64,000 bases of DNA from an uncultured Aquimarina sp. (lineage in GTDB: Bacteria > Bacteroidota > Bacteroidia > Flavobacteriales > Flavobacteriaceae), in assembly GCA_947489685.1 (NCBI GenBank), contig CANLEM010000002.1:62001-126000 (forward strand). Direction: 5' to 3'. Below are positions 36,337-45,399 of this stretch, piece by piece (position 1 is the first letter of the stretch; every line of letters begins with the position of its first letter). Under the pieces are notes generated by a model. It had not been told where the DNA came from. It ran no database searches and saw only the letters and a list, made by a program, of their open reading frames with translations. The translations under genes were made by a program, and so were the position numbers.

Positions 36337-37866
36337 TTAATCCTTTTTAATTTCATAAATAGCCACCGTATTAGAAACTTCATTGGTAACTATTACCAAA
36401 GCGTTTTCTGTTGGGCTATTTGAAGCTTTTACTGTAATTAATCCTTCTGGACTAATATCATTTATGTCTCTTAACCACTCTAAAAACTTTGGGTTTGATG
36501 GATTGGATATGTCATAAACCATAATCCCTCCTGTTCTTTCCAATCCCACAAATAGTAGTGTATTATTACCAATCTTTATCGTTTCTACAGCTTCTGGCTC
36601 TGCTCCTTTGTCATCAGATCTTTTATCGGCTTCGCTACCTTCATTATTGTTAAACGCACCTGGATCAAGATCAAAAACAGTTTTACCAATTTGATCTCCA
36701 CTATCATAAATAAGAGATCCAAAAGTAGACCAAATAGTAAATGATCTACCTCCATACGCATAGATTTTATCAAAATCTCCATCTCCATCAATATCTCCAT
36801 TTGCTGTAGTAGTTTTTAATCTTCCTAAATTTTCATCTTCTTGCAAAACAGCAGCATTTGGAAAAACAATTGGGTCAAGATCTAGGTCCTTTACTCTTTC
36901 TTCTTCAGAATACCCATCATAATCCCTTGCATCTCCCTCGTTAGCAGTAATTAAATATCCTGCACCTCTTATCTTTGTATAGGTAATAGCATCGGGATGA
37001 TAAAACCCTAAAACTGGCCAGTTTTGAAAATTTCCTGCAATATCATCTTTGTCACTAGCGTCTATTTGATTATTCGGTAAATTGTAATTCTTAACACCTA
37101 GCCCTATTATATCGGTTATAGTCTTAGATTCTAGATCTAAAACAGCAATTCCGTTGTTCTCTTGTAATGTAATATAAGCCGTTTTCGAATTTTTGGAAAT
37201 AGCTATATATTCTGGCTCTACATCTTGTGCAAAAGTAGCACCTGGGCCAAAAACTCTAAAATTACTACCTATAGTTGCATCAGTAAAATTCGAGAAACCA
37301 ACTTTAGATGCCTCTCCTGTGTTGGTTTTTATTATAGTAATAGAGCCTTCGGGATCATTTGTATATTCATCATTAGGTTCTCCTTCATTTGCGGCAACAA
37401 TATATTTCCCATTAGGACTAAAAGTTACCATATCGGGTAAAGGACCTGCTTCGTAAACATTAAGTAGTTGTTGCGTATTCGAATCGTATGTTGTAACAGT
37501 ACCGTTTGCTTGCTTACTGGTTGAATTCTCGAGTGCTACGGCTACAATTCCGTTATGAATCGCAACACTATTAGGTACTCCTGATACAGAAATTGCTGTC
37601 CCGCGTACAGGTGCAATAGGATTTGATATATCCCATACCGAAAGTTCATTGTCATTTGCGTTAACAACAAAAAGTTTATTTGTTAATGGGTCAAATGCCG
37701 AAATTTCGGCGAAACCCTCGTCTCCTGTTCCGTTGGTAAAACCTCCTATTTTATTGAATGTTAGATTTTCAGAATTTCCTCCACCATGATAATCATCAAT
37801 ATCACATGAGGTAAATACCCCTAAAATGAAGGTTGTAAAAAGAATACTTTTGTTAAAAATTTTCAT
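36337..37866 (-). CDS. Choice-of-anchor I lipoprotein, beta-propeller-like
   Basis: A 509-aa exported protein with lipoprotein signal (MKIFNKSILFTTFILGVFTSC, Cys21). Repeated blade-like strings (FDPLTNKLFVVNANDNELSVWDI, VTFSPNGKYIVAANEGEPND, ISKNSKTAYITLQENNGIAVLDL, YLITANEGDARD, LLFVGLERTGGIMVYDISNP) mark the choice-of-anchor I family, related to eukaryotic mesenchyme-specific glycoprotein-like beta-propellers. Members are secreted or surface-anchored; here anchoring is through lipid rather than T9SS. Function is unknown. It has a terminator at both sides in the minus-strand direction, so it is a single-gene unit. Confidence 0.85.
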   Translation of the reverse strand: MKIFNKSILFTTFILGVFTSCDIDDYHGGGNSENLTFNKIGGFTNGTGDEGFAEISAFDPLTNKLFVVNANDNELSVWDISNPIAPVRGTAISVSGVPNSVAIHNGIVAVALENSTSKQANGTVTTYDSNTQQLLNVYEAGPLPDMVTFSPNGKYIVAANEGEPNDEYTNDPEGSITIIKTNTGEASKVGFSNFTDATIGSNFRVFGPGATFAQDVEPEYIAISKNSKTAYITLQENNGIAVLDLESKTITDIIGLGVKNYNLPNNQIDASDKDDIAGNFQNWPVLGFYHPDAITYTKIRGAGYLITANEGDARDYDGYSEEERVKDLDLDPIVFPNAAVLQEDENLGRLKTTTANGDIDGDGDFDKIYAYGGRSFTIWSTFGSLIYDSGDQIGKTVFDLDPGAFNNNEGSEADKRSDDKGAEPEAVETIKIGNNTLLFVGLERTGGIMVYDISNPSNPKFLEWLRDINDISPEGLITVKASNSPTENALVIVTNEVSNTVAIYEIKKD

Positions 37867-37991
37867 TGTTGAAATCGTTTTGTGTGATTAAAACCTCAAA
37901 AATTAACAATGCATATTTCTTTAACGTTATGCAAAAGCTAAATAATCAAATACGAATAGGTTTGTAATATTAATTTTCTGATCAAGAAATT

Positions 37992-38026
37992 AAAAAGCCT
38001 ACTTGCGAACGCAAACAGGCTTTTTT
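37992..38026 (-). terminator. Terminator after the repeat-rich T9SS protein gene
   Basis: AAAAAGCCT pairs with AGGCTTTTT, with an inner TTGC/GCAA stem and a small internal mismatch. The T run works on both strands. It lies 33 bases after the stop of the minus-strand gene at 38059 and is the only strong hairpin in the 192-base space before the next gene. Confidence 0.8.
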
Positions 38027-38058
38027 ATACAAAAATGTATTTTGGATTTTCTTCTTAT

Positions 38059-39942
38059 TTAGTCGATAACAAATCTTTTAACCATATCCAACCCATTATC
38101 ACCTTTGATATGGATCATGTAAATTCCAGATGATAGTTTTGAGAATTGACCAAGGGCAATATTCATTTGTGCATCTCCTTTGGTCATATTTTTTCGGATT
38201 ACCGGACCAACAGTACCTCCGGATAAATTGTGTACTGATATTCTTACCGATTGACTCTTTTTTAAAGAAAGGTTCACAGATAGATTTCCATCAGGCTTCA
38301 ACAATGTTGGGTAAACTGCAGCTACCGTTGTTGGCCCACCATCGCAATCTTTTACGATAACAGCAACTTCTGCAGATGCCTCACAACCATTAAGTGTTAT
38401 TGTAACGATATAAGAAGTAGTTACTGTAGGTGATACAATAATACTTTGCGTAGTTTCTCCTGTTGACCATAGATACGAATCTCCTTCGCTTGCAGTAAGC
38501 GTAACGGGCTCTCTAATAGTTGATAATTTTGAGAAACTAAATGCATCAGGATTTCCGCCATCATTACATATTTCTACATCTTCTCCAGCAGAAGCTCTAA
38601 ATCTTGTAACCGAAACCACAATATCATCTGATCCCGAACAGTCCCCTTTGGATACCGTAACCGAATAACTCGAAGTTGCCTCCGGGGCAACTATTATAGA
38701 CTGTGTAGTTTCTCCTGTTGACCATAGATACGAATCTCCTTCACTAGCTGTTAACTCAACAGATTCTCCATAACAAATCGCCTTATCATCTCCGGCACTT
38801 ACTACCAGGTCTTCTACAGACACTGTCACAGTATCTGTACCCTCGCAACTTCCTTTTGTAACAATTACAGAGTAGTCTGTAGTTTCATCTGGCGTTACTG
38901 AAATCGACTGTGTCGTTTCTCCTGTTGACCAGCTATAGGTGTCTCCTTCACTAGCTGTTAACATAGCCGACTCTCCTAAACATACCGATTGATCCTCTCC
39001 TGCACTAACCGTTGATGGATTTGTAAATGTTACGGTAACTGTGTCGTTATCTTCACAATCTCCGCAATCAGTAACTGCAACTGTATAGGTTCCTGATTCG
39101 GTTACTGTAATTGTAGGTGTAGTTTCTCCTGTTGACCATAAATAAGAAACTTCTTTATTTTGGGTGGTAATACAATCGCCAATATTGATGTTAAAATCAC
39201 CTCTATTAAAATCTGTATCTGTGGTATCGAACCAACCCGATCCTCCATATTTTCCGACCTCGTCTTCTGTAACATTAGCACCATTTCCTAATTGGAAAGC
39301 TGGTCCTCTTCTTGAAATATCAAAAGACCATGAACCATCGGTTTGAGTAACAGTACCTGTTACTTCGGTATAGTATATCCATGCGTTTGAGTCTTCTGTA
39401 TTACAAAAATGATCTTTAGGACTTCCTGAAGGAGTGGTTGTAGTTCTCCCCGAATACGTTACATCTACATCTAAAACAATTTGCGAATCATTGTTATCTA
39501 CTACGGTACCTGTTAAAGTTGCGGTACCATTATTAAATTCTTGCCATTTTAGATCGACATTAGAAAATCTTCTAACGACATTATTATTATCATCTTTTAA
39601 CCAGAGTACATAATAAAAATCTTTTCCGCATCGATAGGTGTTCTCTATTTCATACGTTTCTGTACAATCTGTACATGTTGATTCTCCAGACACAGATGCA
39701 GATAATGTTACTTCTTGGTTTCCGCAAATTTCTACATCTTCTCCTGCATCTACAGAAAGTGTACAAATATTAGCTTCGGTTGAAGTATCATTAGAGTTCG
39801 TATTATTTTCATTGGTGATCTTGGTGAAGCCTGAAGTACCGATGAAAATTAACATTAATACAACGCAAAAAAGAACGGACAACATATTTGTCTGTAGCCT
39901 CCTTTTGCTGTTCTCGCTAAGTTTAATTGTAATTATTGACAT
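38059..39942 (-). CDS. Repeat-rich surface protein with T9SS sorting domain
   Basis: A 627-aa exported protein. After an N-terminal signal/membrane segment (~20-40) there are Ig-like units of about 75-80 residues built around SAGEDxxIC, LTASEGDSYLWSTGETTQSI and xVTVxKGxCxGxD. The first unit is split by an inserted module of about 180 residues (ETYEIENTYRCGKDFYY to FNINIGDC), and the last has an extra ~20 residues (NDGGNPDAFSFSKLSTI). A type A T9SS sorting domain ends the protein (VNLSLKKSQSVRISVHNLSG, GIYMIHIKGDNG, VKRFVID). It is probably an adhesin-like or structural surface protein. The inserted module was not recognised. Confidence 0.85.
   Translation of the reverse strand: MSIITIKLSENSKRRLQTNMLSVLFCVVLMLIFIGTSGFTKITNENNTNSNDTSTEANICTLSVDAGEDVEICGNQEVTLSASVSGESTCTDCTETYEIENTYRCGKDFYYVLWLKDDNNNVVRRFSNVDLKWQEFNNGTATLTGTVVDNNDSQIVLDVDVTYSGRTTTTPSGSPKDHFCNTEDSNAWIYYTEVTGTVTQTDGSWSFDISRRGPAFQLGNGANVTEDEVGKYGGSGWFDTTDTDFNRGDFNINIGDCITTQNKEVSYLWSTGETTPTITVTESGTYTVAVTDCGDCEDNDTVTVTFTNPSTVSAGEDQSVCLGESAMLTASEGDTYSWSTGETTQSISVTPDETTDYSVIVTKGSCEGTDTVTVSVEDLVVSAGDDKAICYGESVELTASEGDSYLWSTGETTQSIIVAPEATSSYSVTVSKGDCSGSDDIVVSVTRFRASAGEDVEICNDGGNPDAFSFSKLSTIREPVTLTASEGDSYLWSTGETTQSIIVSPTVTTSYIVTITLNGCEASAEVAVIVKDCDGGPTTVAAVYPTLLKPDGNLSVNLSLKKSQSVRISVHNLSGGTVGPVIRKNMTKGDAQMNIALGQFSKLSSGIYMIHIKGDNGLDMVKRFVID
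38450..39150 (-). repeat. In-gene tandem repeats encoding Ig-like units
   Basis: Four copies of a segment encoding the WSTGETT core. Copies at 38450-38487 and 38705-38742 are identical over 38 bases, while those at about 38930 and 39120 have diverged. Near-identity of two copies indicates recent duplication or gene conversion and a potential for repeat-number variation. Confidence 0.8.
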
Positions 39943-40322
39943 GGGTTATTGTGTTTATCAAATTCGAAAAATGAATTCGTTAGTTAGTTTTTTATTTCAC
40001 AAAAAATGATCATAACCAAAAACTTATTAAAGCTGTAATTAAACACCAATAAGTCCTGGTAAAAATCTTTTTGAGAATACTTAAAAAAAGTAATTTGATC
40101 TTTTATAAAGATGCGTGAAGAAGCATTTTTTTGTCATATTTTGGGGCGGTTTTAAATATTTTGGACAACTAAAATATACATTAACCATTGAATATCAGCA
40201 ACAAAACCTTTTAAAAACGTCAATATGCTATTTTTAATCTACAAAAAGCATATTTTAATTCATGTCAATCAGAAAAAACTTACTTTTTATATACCAAGTA
40301 ATTGATTTACAGTTAAATAGAT
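39943..40322. other. 380-base AT-rich intergenic region
   Basis: Between era and the repeat-rich surface gene, both read on the minus strand. It should hold the end of the era transcript and the surface-gene promoter. I see one imperfect hairpin (AATATGC at 40222-40228 with GCATATT at 40248-40254, plus inner T5/A5) but no T tract directly after it, and no consensus -7/-33 pair that I would defend. No open frame of coding character and no RNA gene is visible. Confidence 0.5.
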
Positions 40323-41204
40323 TTATTTATTATACCCAAAACGTTTTAATTGACGCTCATTACTACGCCAATTCTTATTAATTTTTACATAGAGTTCGAT
40401 ATGTATCTGCTTGCCGAAGAATTTTTCTAATTCTTTTCGTGATTCTACACCTACTTTTTTAAGTGCAGCCCCTTTATGACCAATAATAATACCTTTTTGA
40501 GAGTCTCTTTCGACCATTATAACAGAACGAATTCGGATTATGTTTTCGTCTTCAAAAAATTCTTCTGTTTCTACCTCTACAGCATAAGGAATCTCTTTTT
40601 TATAGTACAATAAAATCTTTTCGCGAATAGCCTCATTAACAAAAAAACGTTCTGGTTTATCGGTTAACTGATCTTTTGGATAAAAAGGAGGTGATGCAGG
40701 TAATAGTTCGACCAAACGATCAAAAACTTCTCTTATATTGAAATTTTCTAAAGCAGAAATAGGGTAAAGTTCGGCATTAGGAACTTTTTTGGTCCAAAAC
40801 TGAACTTGTTCTTCGAGTTTTTCTTGATTAGATTGATCTATTTTATTGATTAATAATAAAACAGGGATTTTAGCATTAGTAATTTTATTAAAAAAAGCTT
40901 CGTCTTTTAATTCTTTCTCCCCTATTTCAACCATATAAATAAGTACATCGGCATCTTCAAATGCAGATTTAACAAAATCCATCATAGACTCCTGGAGTTC
41001 GTAGGCCGGTTTTATGATTCCTGGAGTATCAGATAAAATAACCTGAAAATCATCACCATTTACAATACCTAAAATCCTATGCCTGGTTGTTTGCGCTTTA
41101 GAAGTAATAATGGAAAGTTTTTCTCCGATAAAAGCATTCATTAATGTAGATTTCCCAACATTAGGGTTACCTATAATATTTACAAAACCTGCTTTATGAG
41201 TCAT
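40323..41204 (-). CDS. era: GTPase Era
   Basis: A 293-aa GTPase that binds 16S rRNA in 30S subunit maturation. The start is set at 41204, giving the usual MTHKAGFVNIIGNPNVGKS start; an upstream ATG at 41222 adds six residues. G motifs are GNPNVGKSTLMNAF, SDTPGI and LLINKID; the C-terminal KH domain carries SQKGIIIGHKGAALKKVG. All parts are intact. Confidence 0.96.
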   Translation of the reverse strand: MTHKAGFVNIIGNPNVGKSTLMNAFIGEKLSIITSKAQTTRHRILGIVNGDDFQVILSDTPGIIKPAYELQESMMDFVKSAFEDADVLIYMVEIGEKELKDEAFFNKITNAKIPVLLLINKIDQSNQEKLEEQVQFWTKKVPNAELYPISALENFNIREVFDRLVELLPASPPFYPKDQLTDKPERFFVNEAIREKILLYYKKEIPYAVEVETEEFFEDENIIRIRSVIMVERDSQKGIIIGHKGAALKKVGVESRKELEKFFGKQIHIELYVKINKNWRSNERQLKRFGYNK

Positions 41205-41459
41205 CCTGTTTATTTTTTGCAAAGGTAGATTAATATTAAAGAAGATTGTAATTCTTAATCAAGATTATTGAATATCTATGATTTGTTAACAGTTATATTC
41301 AAAAAATGGTTAGCAAATAATTAATTATATGTAATTTTTTCTTTTATTTTTTTATAAATTTAATTCCAGTATGTTTTCAAAAACCCCATGAAAACAAGTT
41401 GTGTTACAAAATACTGGGACAATTTGAAAAATTACTTATTTATTCCTTTACTAGGCTTC

Positions 41460-43439
41460 ATGAGGAGGAGTATCGTGTTATTAAACATTTTACTTCTGGT
41501 ATCTCTCACTCTCAACGCGCAAGATCATACCAAACGTTTAACTAAAGCAGATAAGGATTTTGATGCATTTGCCTATATCGATGCCAGAGCCATTTATCTG
41601 GATGTTGCACAAAAAGGATACGCCTCGCAAAATCTATTCGAAAAACTAGCAGATGCATTTTATTTTACAGCAGAGTTGGAGGAATCTGTAGCATGGTATG
41701 AAAAATTAATAAACAATTATCCCGACAGTATAGATCCCGAATATTTATTTAGATATGCACAAAGTTTAAAGAGTGTAGAACGCTATAAAGAGGCTGATCG
41801 CATCATGGATCAGTTTTATGCCATTACAGGAAATGATAAAAGGGCCAAATCATTTATAAACAAACGAAATTATCTGGATTTTATCGAAATGCAATCTGGT
41901 AAATATGATATTTTTAATTTGAGTATTAACTCCAAAAATTCTGAGTATGCTCCAAGTTTTAATCACAATAATCAAATCGTTTTTGCTTCATCTAGAAGTA
42001 AAGATTCGAAAAATTCGAAAATTCATGGTTGGACAAGAACGCCATTTTTAGACCTATTTTCTTCAACCATTCTAAAAGATCAGATTTCTTTAGAACCACC
42101 AAAAAAACTAAAAGGAAAAATCAACACCAAATTTCACGAATCCTCTACTAGTTTTAGCAAAGATGGCAAAACAGTATACTTTTCTAGAAATAATTATACC
42201 AATAATAAACTTGGAACCAGCAAAAAGGGAATTGTATTACTAAAATTGTATAGCGCTAATTTAATAGAAGGAAAATGGTCAAATATTAAAGAGTTACCCT
42301 TTTCGAGTGATAATTACTCTGTTTCTCATCCGTCGCTAAGTGAAGATGGCAAAAAATTATATTTTGCTAGTGATATGCCGGGTACCTTAGGGCAATCTGA
42401 TCTTTTTGTAGTTGATGTATTAGGTAACGGAAAATTTGGCGAACCTAAAAATTTGGGAGATAAAATTAATACTGAAGGAAGAGAAACCTTTCCTTATATA
42501 AGCAACAGCGGGAGGCTATATTTTGCAAGTGATGGCCATGTAGGCTTGGGTGGGTTAGATATTTTTGTAGCAGTACCCTCAGAAACTGGTTTTTCTGGAG
42601 CTTTTAATGTAGGTAAACCAGTAAACAGTTCTAAAGATGACTTTACTTTTGTACTTAATGAGGATACAAAAACAGGATATTTTGCCAGTAATAGAAAAGG
42701 AGGAAAAGGAAATGATGATATTTATAGTTTCAGGCAAACCGAAGAATTGATTACATCGTGCAAACAATATGTACAGGGTATTATCAGTAACAGTCAAACC
42801 AATGAAAGCTTGCCTGGGGTACATCTTTTATTAGTCGACAGTAACGGAAATACGATAGAACAAACATCTTCAAACAGTTTGGGACAATATAGTTTTGATA
42901 TCGAATGTAATATGTCGTATATGATCAAAGCTTCTAAAGATAAATTTATCCCAAAAGATATCTCATTGAATACAGATGATGTTTTTGAGTTTACCCATGA
43001 TGTTCCCATTGTTTTAAATCCAGAGAAGGAGAGTGAGTTATTATTAACCGAAGTTGCTGTAAATATCGGAGATGACTTATCAAAAATTCTACAAATGGAA
43101 CCTATTTATTTTGGTTTAGATGATTCGACTATTGCACCTGAAGCAGAGGTAGAGTTACAGAAAATAATTTCTGCTATGAATATCTATCCCGATTTAAAAA
43201 TCGAAGTTCGTTCGCATACAGATAGTAGATCTAGTTACTGGTATAACAAAAGATTAAGTGTAAAAAGAATGCGTGCAACAATCAAGTATATTGTACAAGA
43301 GGGAGGAATTTATTGGCGTAGGATCCGAGGTAAAGCTTATGGAGAAAGAAGATTAATTAATAAATGTAAAGATCATGTGCCTTGTACAGAAGAAGAGCAT
43401 CAAGAAAACCGAAGAAGTGAGTTCATTATTCGGAAGTAA
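41460..43439 (+). CDS. PorE-like OmpA-family outer-membrane protein
   Basis: A roughly 659-aa exported protein; the ATG at 41460 is preferred because the signal peptide MRRSIVLLNILLLVSLTLNAQ begins there (an in-frame ATG at 41388 would place 24 polar residues before it). Domain order: TPR-type helices (~25-150), PD40/beta-propeller repeats (~165-420: SKDGKTVYFSRNNYT, LSEDGKKLYFASDMPG, ISNSGRLYFASDG, TGYFASNRKGGKG), a carboxypeptidase-regulatory-like domain (~430-510), and a C-terminal OmpA peptidoglycan-binding domain (IEVRSHTDSRSSYWYNKRLS). This order is that of PorE, a T9SS-associated periplasmic or outer-membrane protein, but flavobacteria carry many paralogues and no PorP/SprF gene is adjacent. 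Confidence 0.87.
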   Translation: MRRSIVLLNILLLVSLTLNAQDHTKRLTKADKDFDAFAYIDARAIYLDVAQKGYASQNLFEKLADAFYFTAELEESVAWYEKLINNYPDSIDPEYLFRYAQSLKSVERYKEADRIMDQFYAITGNDKRAKSFINKRNYLDFIEMQSGKYDIFNLSINSKNSEYAPSFNHNNQIVFASSRSKDSKNSKIHGWTRTPFLDLFSSTILKDQISLEPPKKLKGKINTKFHESSTSFSKDGKTVYFSRNNYTNNKLGTSKKGIVLLKLYSANLIEGKWSNIKELPFSSDNYSVSHPSLSEDGKKLYFASDMPGTLGQSDLFVVDVLGNGKFGEPKNLGDKINTEGRETFPYISNSGRLYFASDGHVGLGGLDIFVAVPSETGFSGAFNVGKPVNSSKDDFTFVLNEDTKTGYFASNRKGGKGNDDIYSFRQTEELITSCKQYVQGIISNSQTNESLPGVHLLLVDSNGNTIEQTSSNSLGQYSFDIECNMSYMIKASKDKFIPKDISLNTDDVFEFTHDVPIVLNPEKESELLLTEVAVNIGDDLSKILQMEPIYFGLDDSTIAPEAEVELQKIISAMNIYPDLKIEVRSHTDSRSSYWYNKRLSVKRMRATIKYIVQEGGIYWRRIRGKAYGERRLINKCKDHVPCTEEEHQENRRSEFIIRK

Positions 43440-43467
43440 AAAATAATTCTTTGGTGTAATCATGAGA

Positions 43468-44811
43468 TCATACTTTGAATTTACTAAAATAAATTTTAGC
43501 CATTTTATTCACTTTTGGAGCCAGCAGTAACCCAGATATTACGGTTGGGATCGCCATTAGAGCAAAAGCACTATCTATTAAATTAATTGCAAAATCTATT
43601 TTTACGATAGCTGCAACAATTATAGAAGCGATATAAATATAATTGTAATATTTGCCGTATTTGGGTTTTGTTAAAAACCCAAGACATGTCGTTCCGTAAT
43701 ACGAATATGAGAATAATGTAGATAGCGCAAATACCAATACCATAATAATAACTATGATATCACCTAACCCATAAGGTAATACCGAATTAAAAGCTTGCAA
43801 CGTAAGAGAAATTCCGTTACTCTCTGAATCTTTCCAAACTCCTGTCGATAGTATTGCCAACGCTGTTAGTGTACACACTAATAACGTATCTATTGCAGGG
43901 CCAATCATCGCTACTAATCCTTCTCTAATGGGCTCCTTGGTTTTAGCAGTACCGTGCATCATTGGTGCAGTACCAACTCCGGCTTCATTAGAAAAAGCTC
44001 CTCTTTTTATTCCTGTTTTTATAAGATATCCAATGGCACCTCCTGCAATAGCATTACCAGAAAATGCGTCAGAAAAAATCAATCCAAACATATACGGTAC
44101 TTTATCTATTTGTAGTATTAAAATTGTGATTACCGTTATAAAATATAAAACCACCATAAATGGTACTAGTTTGCTTGCTACTACACCTATTCTTTTGATT
44201 CCGCCTAATATTACCAATGATGCCAATACTGCCAATGCGATACCTATATACACCTTGTAACTTTCTTCCCAATGCATTACATCTACTAGTGTTTGCGTAA
44301 GTTGATTAGCCGTAAATGCTGGCAGTGTACCAACCAGACCTGCCAAAGCAAAAAAAACGGCCAGAGGTTTCCATTTTTCGCCTAAGCCTTTTGTAATTAC
44401 GTACATTGGGCCACCCACAGAAGTGTTATTCTCTCCTTCGGATCTATACATTACTGCAAGTGAACATGTATAAAATTTGGTTGCCATACCGATTACAGCA
44501 CTAATCCACATCCAAAACACTGCTCCAGGACCACCAGTAGCAATAGCAACCGCCACCCCACTAATATTACCCATACCAACAGTTGCTGCGATAGCAGATG
44601 ATAACGCCTGAAAATGACTTAATTGACCTGGCGCATTTGCATCATCATATTTACCCCTAAGTACATCTATACCATGCCTAAAGTAAAAGAAAGGAGTAAA
44701 ACGTGAGTAGATCAAAAAAAATAATCCTCCTCCGATAAGAAGTATTAGTAATGGCCAATCCCATACCCAAGAACTAAACCTAGCCACGAGACCTTCTAAT
44801 GTTTCGAACAT
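43468..44811 (-). CDS. Alanine/glycine:cation symporter (AGCS family)
   Basis: A 447-aa inner-membrane transporter with about ten to eleven helices, taking up alanine or glycine with sodium or protons. Recognised by GMGNISGVAVAIATGGPGAVFWMW, VGGPMYVITKGLG, KRGAFSNEAGVGTAPMMHG (family signature) and SYYGTTCLGFL. Length normal. It converges on the OmpA-family gene with a 28-base gap. Confidence 0.93.
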   Translation of the reverse strand: MFETLEGLVARFSSWVWDWPLLILLIGGGLFFLIYSRFTPFFYFRHGIDVLRGKYDDANAPGQLSHFQALSSAIAATVGMGNISGVAVAIATGGPGAVFWMWISAVIGMATKFYTCSLAVMYRSEGENNTSVGGPMYVITKGLGEKWKPLAVFFALAGLVGTLPAFTANQLTQTLVDVMHWEESYKVYIGIALAVLASLVILGGIKRIGVVASKLVPFMVVLYFITVITILILQIDKVPYMFGLIFSDAFSGNAIAGGAIGYLIKTGIKRGAFSNEAGVGTAPMMHGTAKTKEPIREGLVAMIGPAIDTLLVCTLTALAILSTGVWKDSESNGISLTLQAFNSVLPYGLGDIIVIIMVLVFALSTLFSYSYYGTTCLGFLTKPKYGKYYNYIYIASIIVAAIVKIDFAINLIDSAFALMAIPTVISGLLLAPKVNKMAKIYFSKFKV

Positions 44812-44899
44812 AATTATTGTAGTTATTATAAAAGTAATAACAAAAATCGGATTACAGCCTTCCTTTTTTTGTAGAAAACAACATCTTATTTATACAAAA

Positions 44900-45373
44900 C
44901 TATTCTGAAATCCTTATAAATCGAGGCTTGTTAATCCCGCGATCATACATAATAATACTTCCTGCAACAGCAACATTAAGGCTTAGTTCTGATTTAAATT
45001 TTACTAAAAATTGAGATTTTTCGATTGCTATTTTAGATAGACCATGATCTTCTGCTCCTAATAAATACACACATCTCTTAGGGTGATTAAATGTTTCTAA
45101 ATCCTTGGCTTCTTTGGTTAATTCTACACCAACAAGCATAGCGCCTTTTGGTAAATGGCGATAAAAATCATCAAACGTATCATAATGAAAATATGGCATC
45201 GCTTTTACTGCATTATGAGTATCACTAGCTTGCTTTGCATATCGGTTACCAATAGTAAAAATAAAGCTTGCTCCCATATTTTGTGCAGAACGCCATAGTA
45301 CTCCTAAATTTTCTGGAGTTTTACCATTTTGAATACCTATCCCAAAAAACTCATTTTCAAAGTTATCTATCAT
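44900..45373 (-). CDS. TrmH/SpoU-family RNA 2'-O-methyltransferase
   Basis: A 157-aa SPOUT-fold methyltransferase. Motif 1 is GIGIQNGKTPENLGVLWRSAQNMGASFIF with the catalytic arginine in WRSA, motif 2 is YLLGAEDHGLSK and motif 3 is ELSLNVAVAGSIIMYDR. It lacks an N-terminal RNA-binding extension, as in TrmL-like tRNA enzymes, although the substrate cannot be told from sequence. It lies 26 bases downstream of the eCIS AAA+ ATPase gene and I see no terminator between, so it could receive read-through, but it is an unrelated housekeeping gene. Confidence 0.88.
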   Translation of the reverse strand: MIDNFENEFFGIGIQNGKTPENLGVLWRSAQNMGASFIFTIGNRYAKQASDTHNAVKAMPYFHYDTFDDFYRHLPKGAMLVGVELTKEAKDLETFNHPKRCVYLLGAEDHGLSKIAIEKSQFLVKFKSELSLNVAVAGSIIMYDRGINKPRFIRISE

Positions 45374-45399
45374 AACCGTAAAAATATAAAAGTAAATTT

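Noticed and set aside
38450..39150. CRISPR-like array
   Set aside because: The spaced repeats are inside an intact reading frame and encode Ig-like units; copies diverge and spacing is about 200-255 bases.
40222..40254. Terminator of era
   Set aside because: The stem AATATGC/GCATATT has a long loop and no T tract directly after it on the minus strand, so it is only mentioned in the intergenic note.
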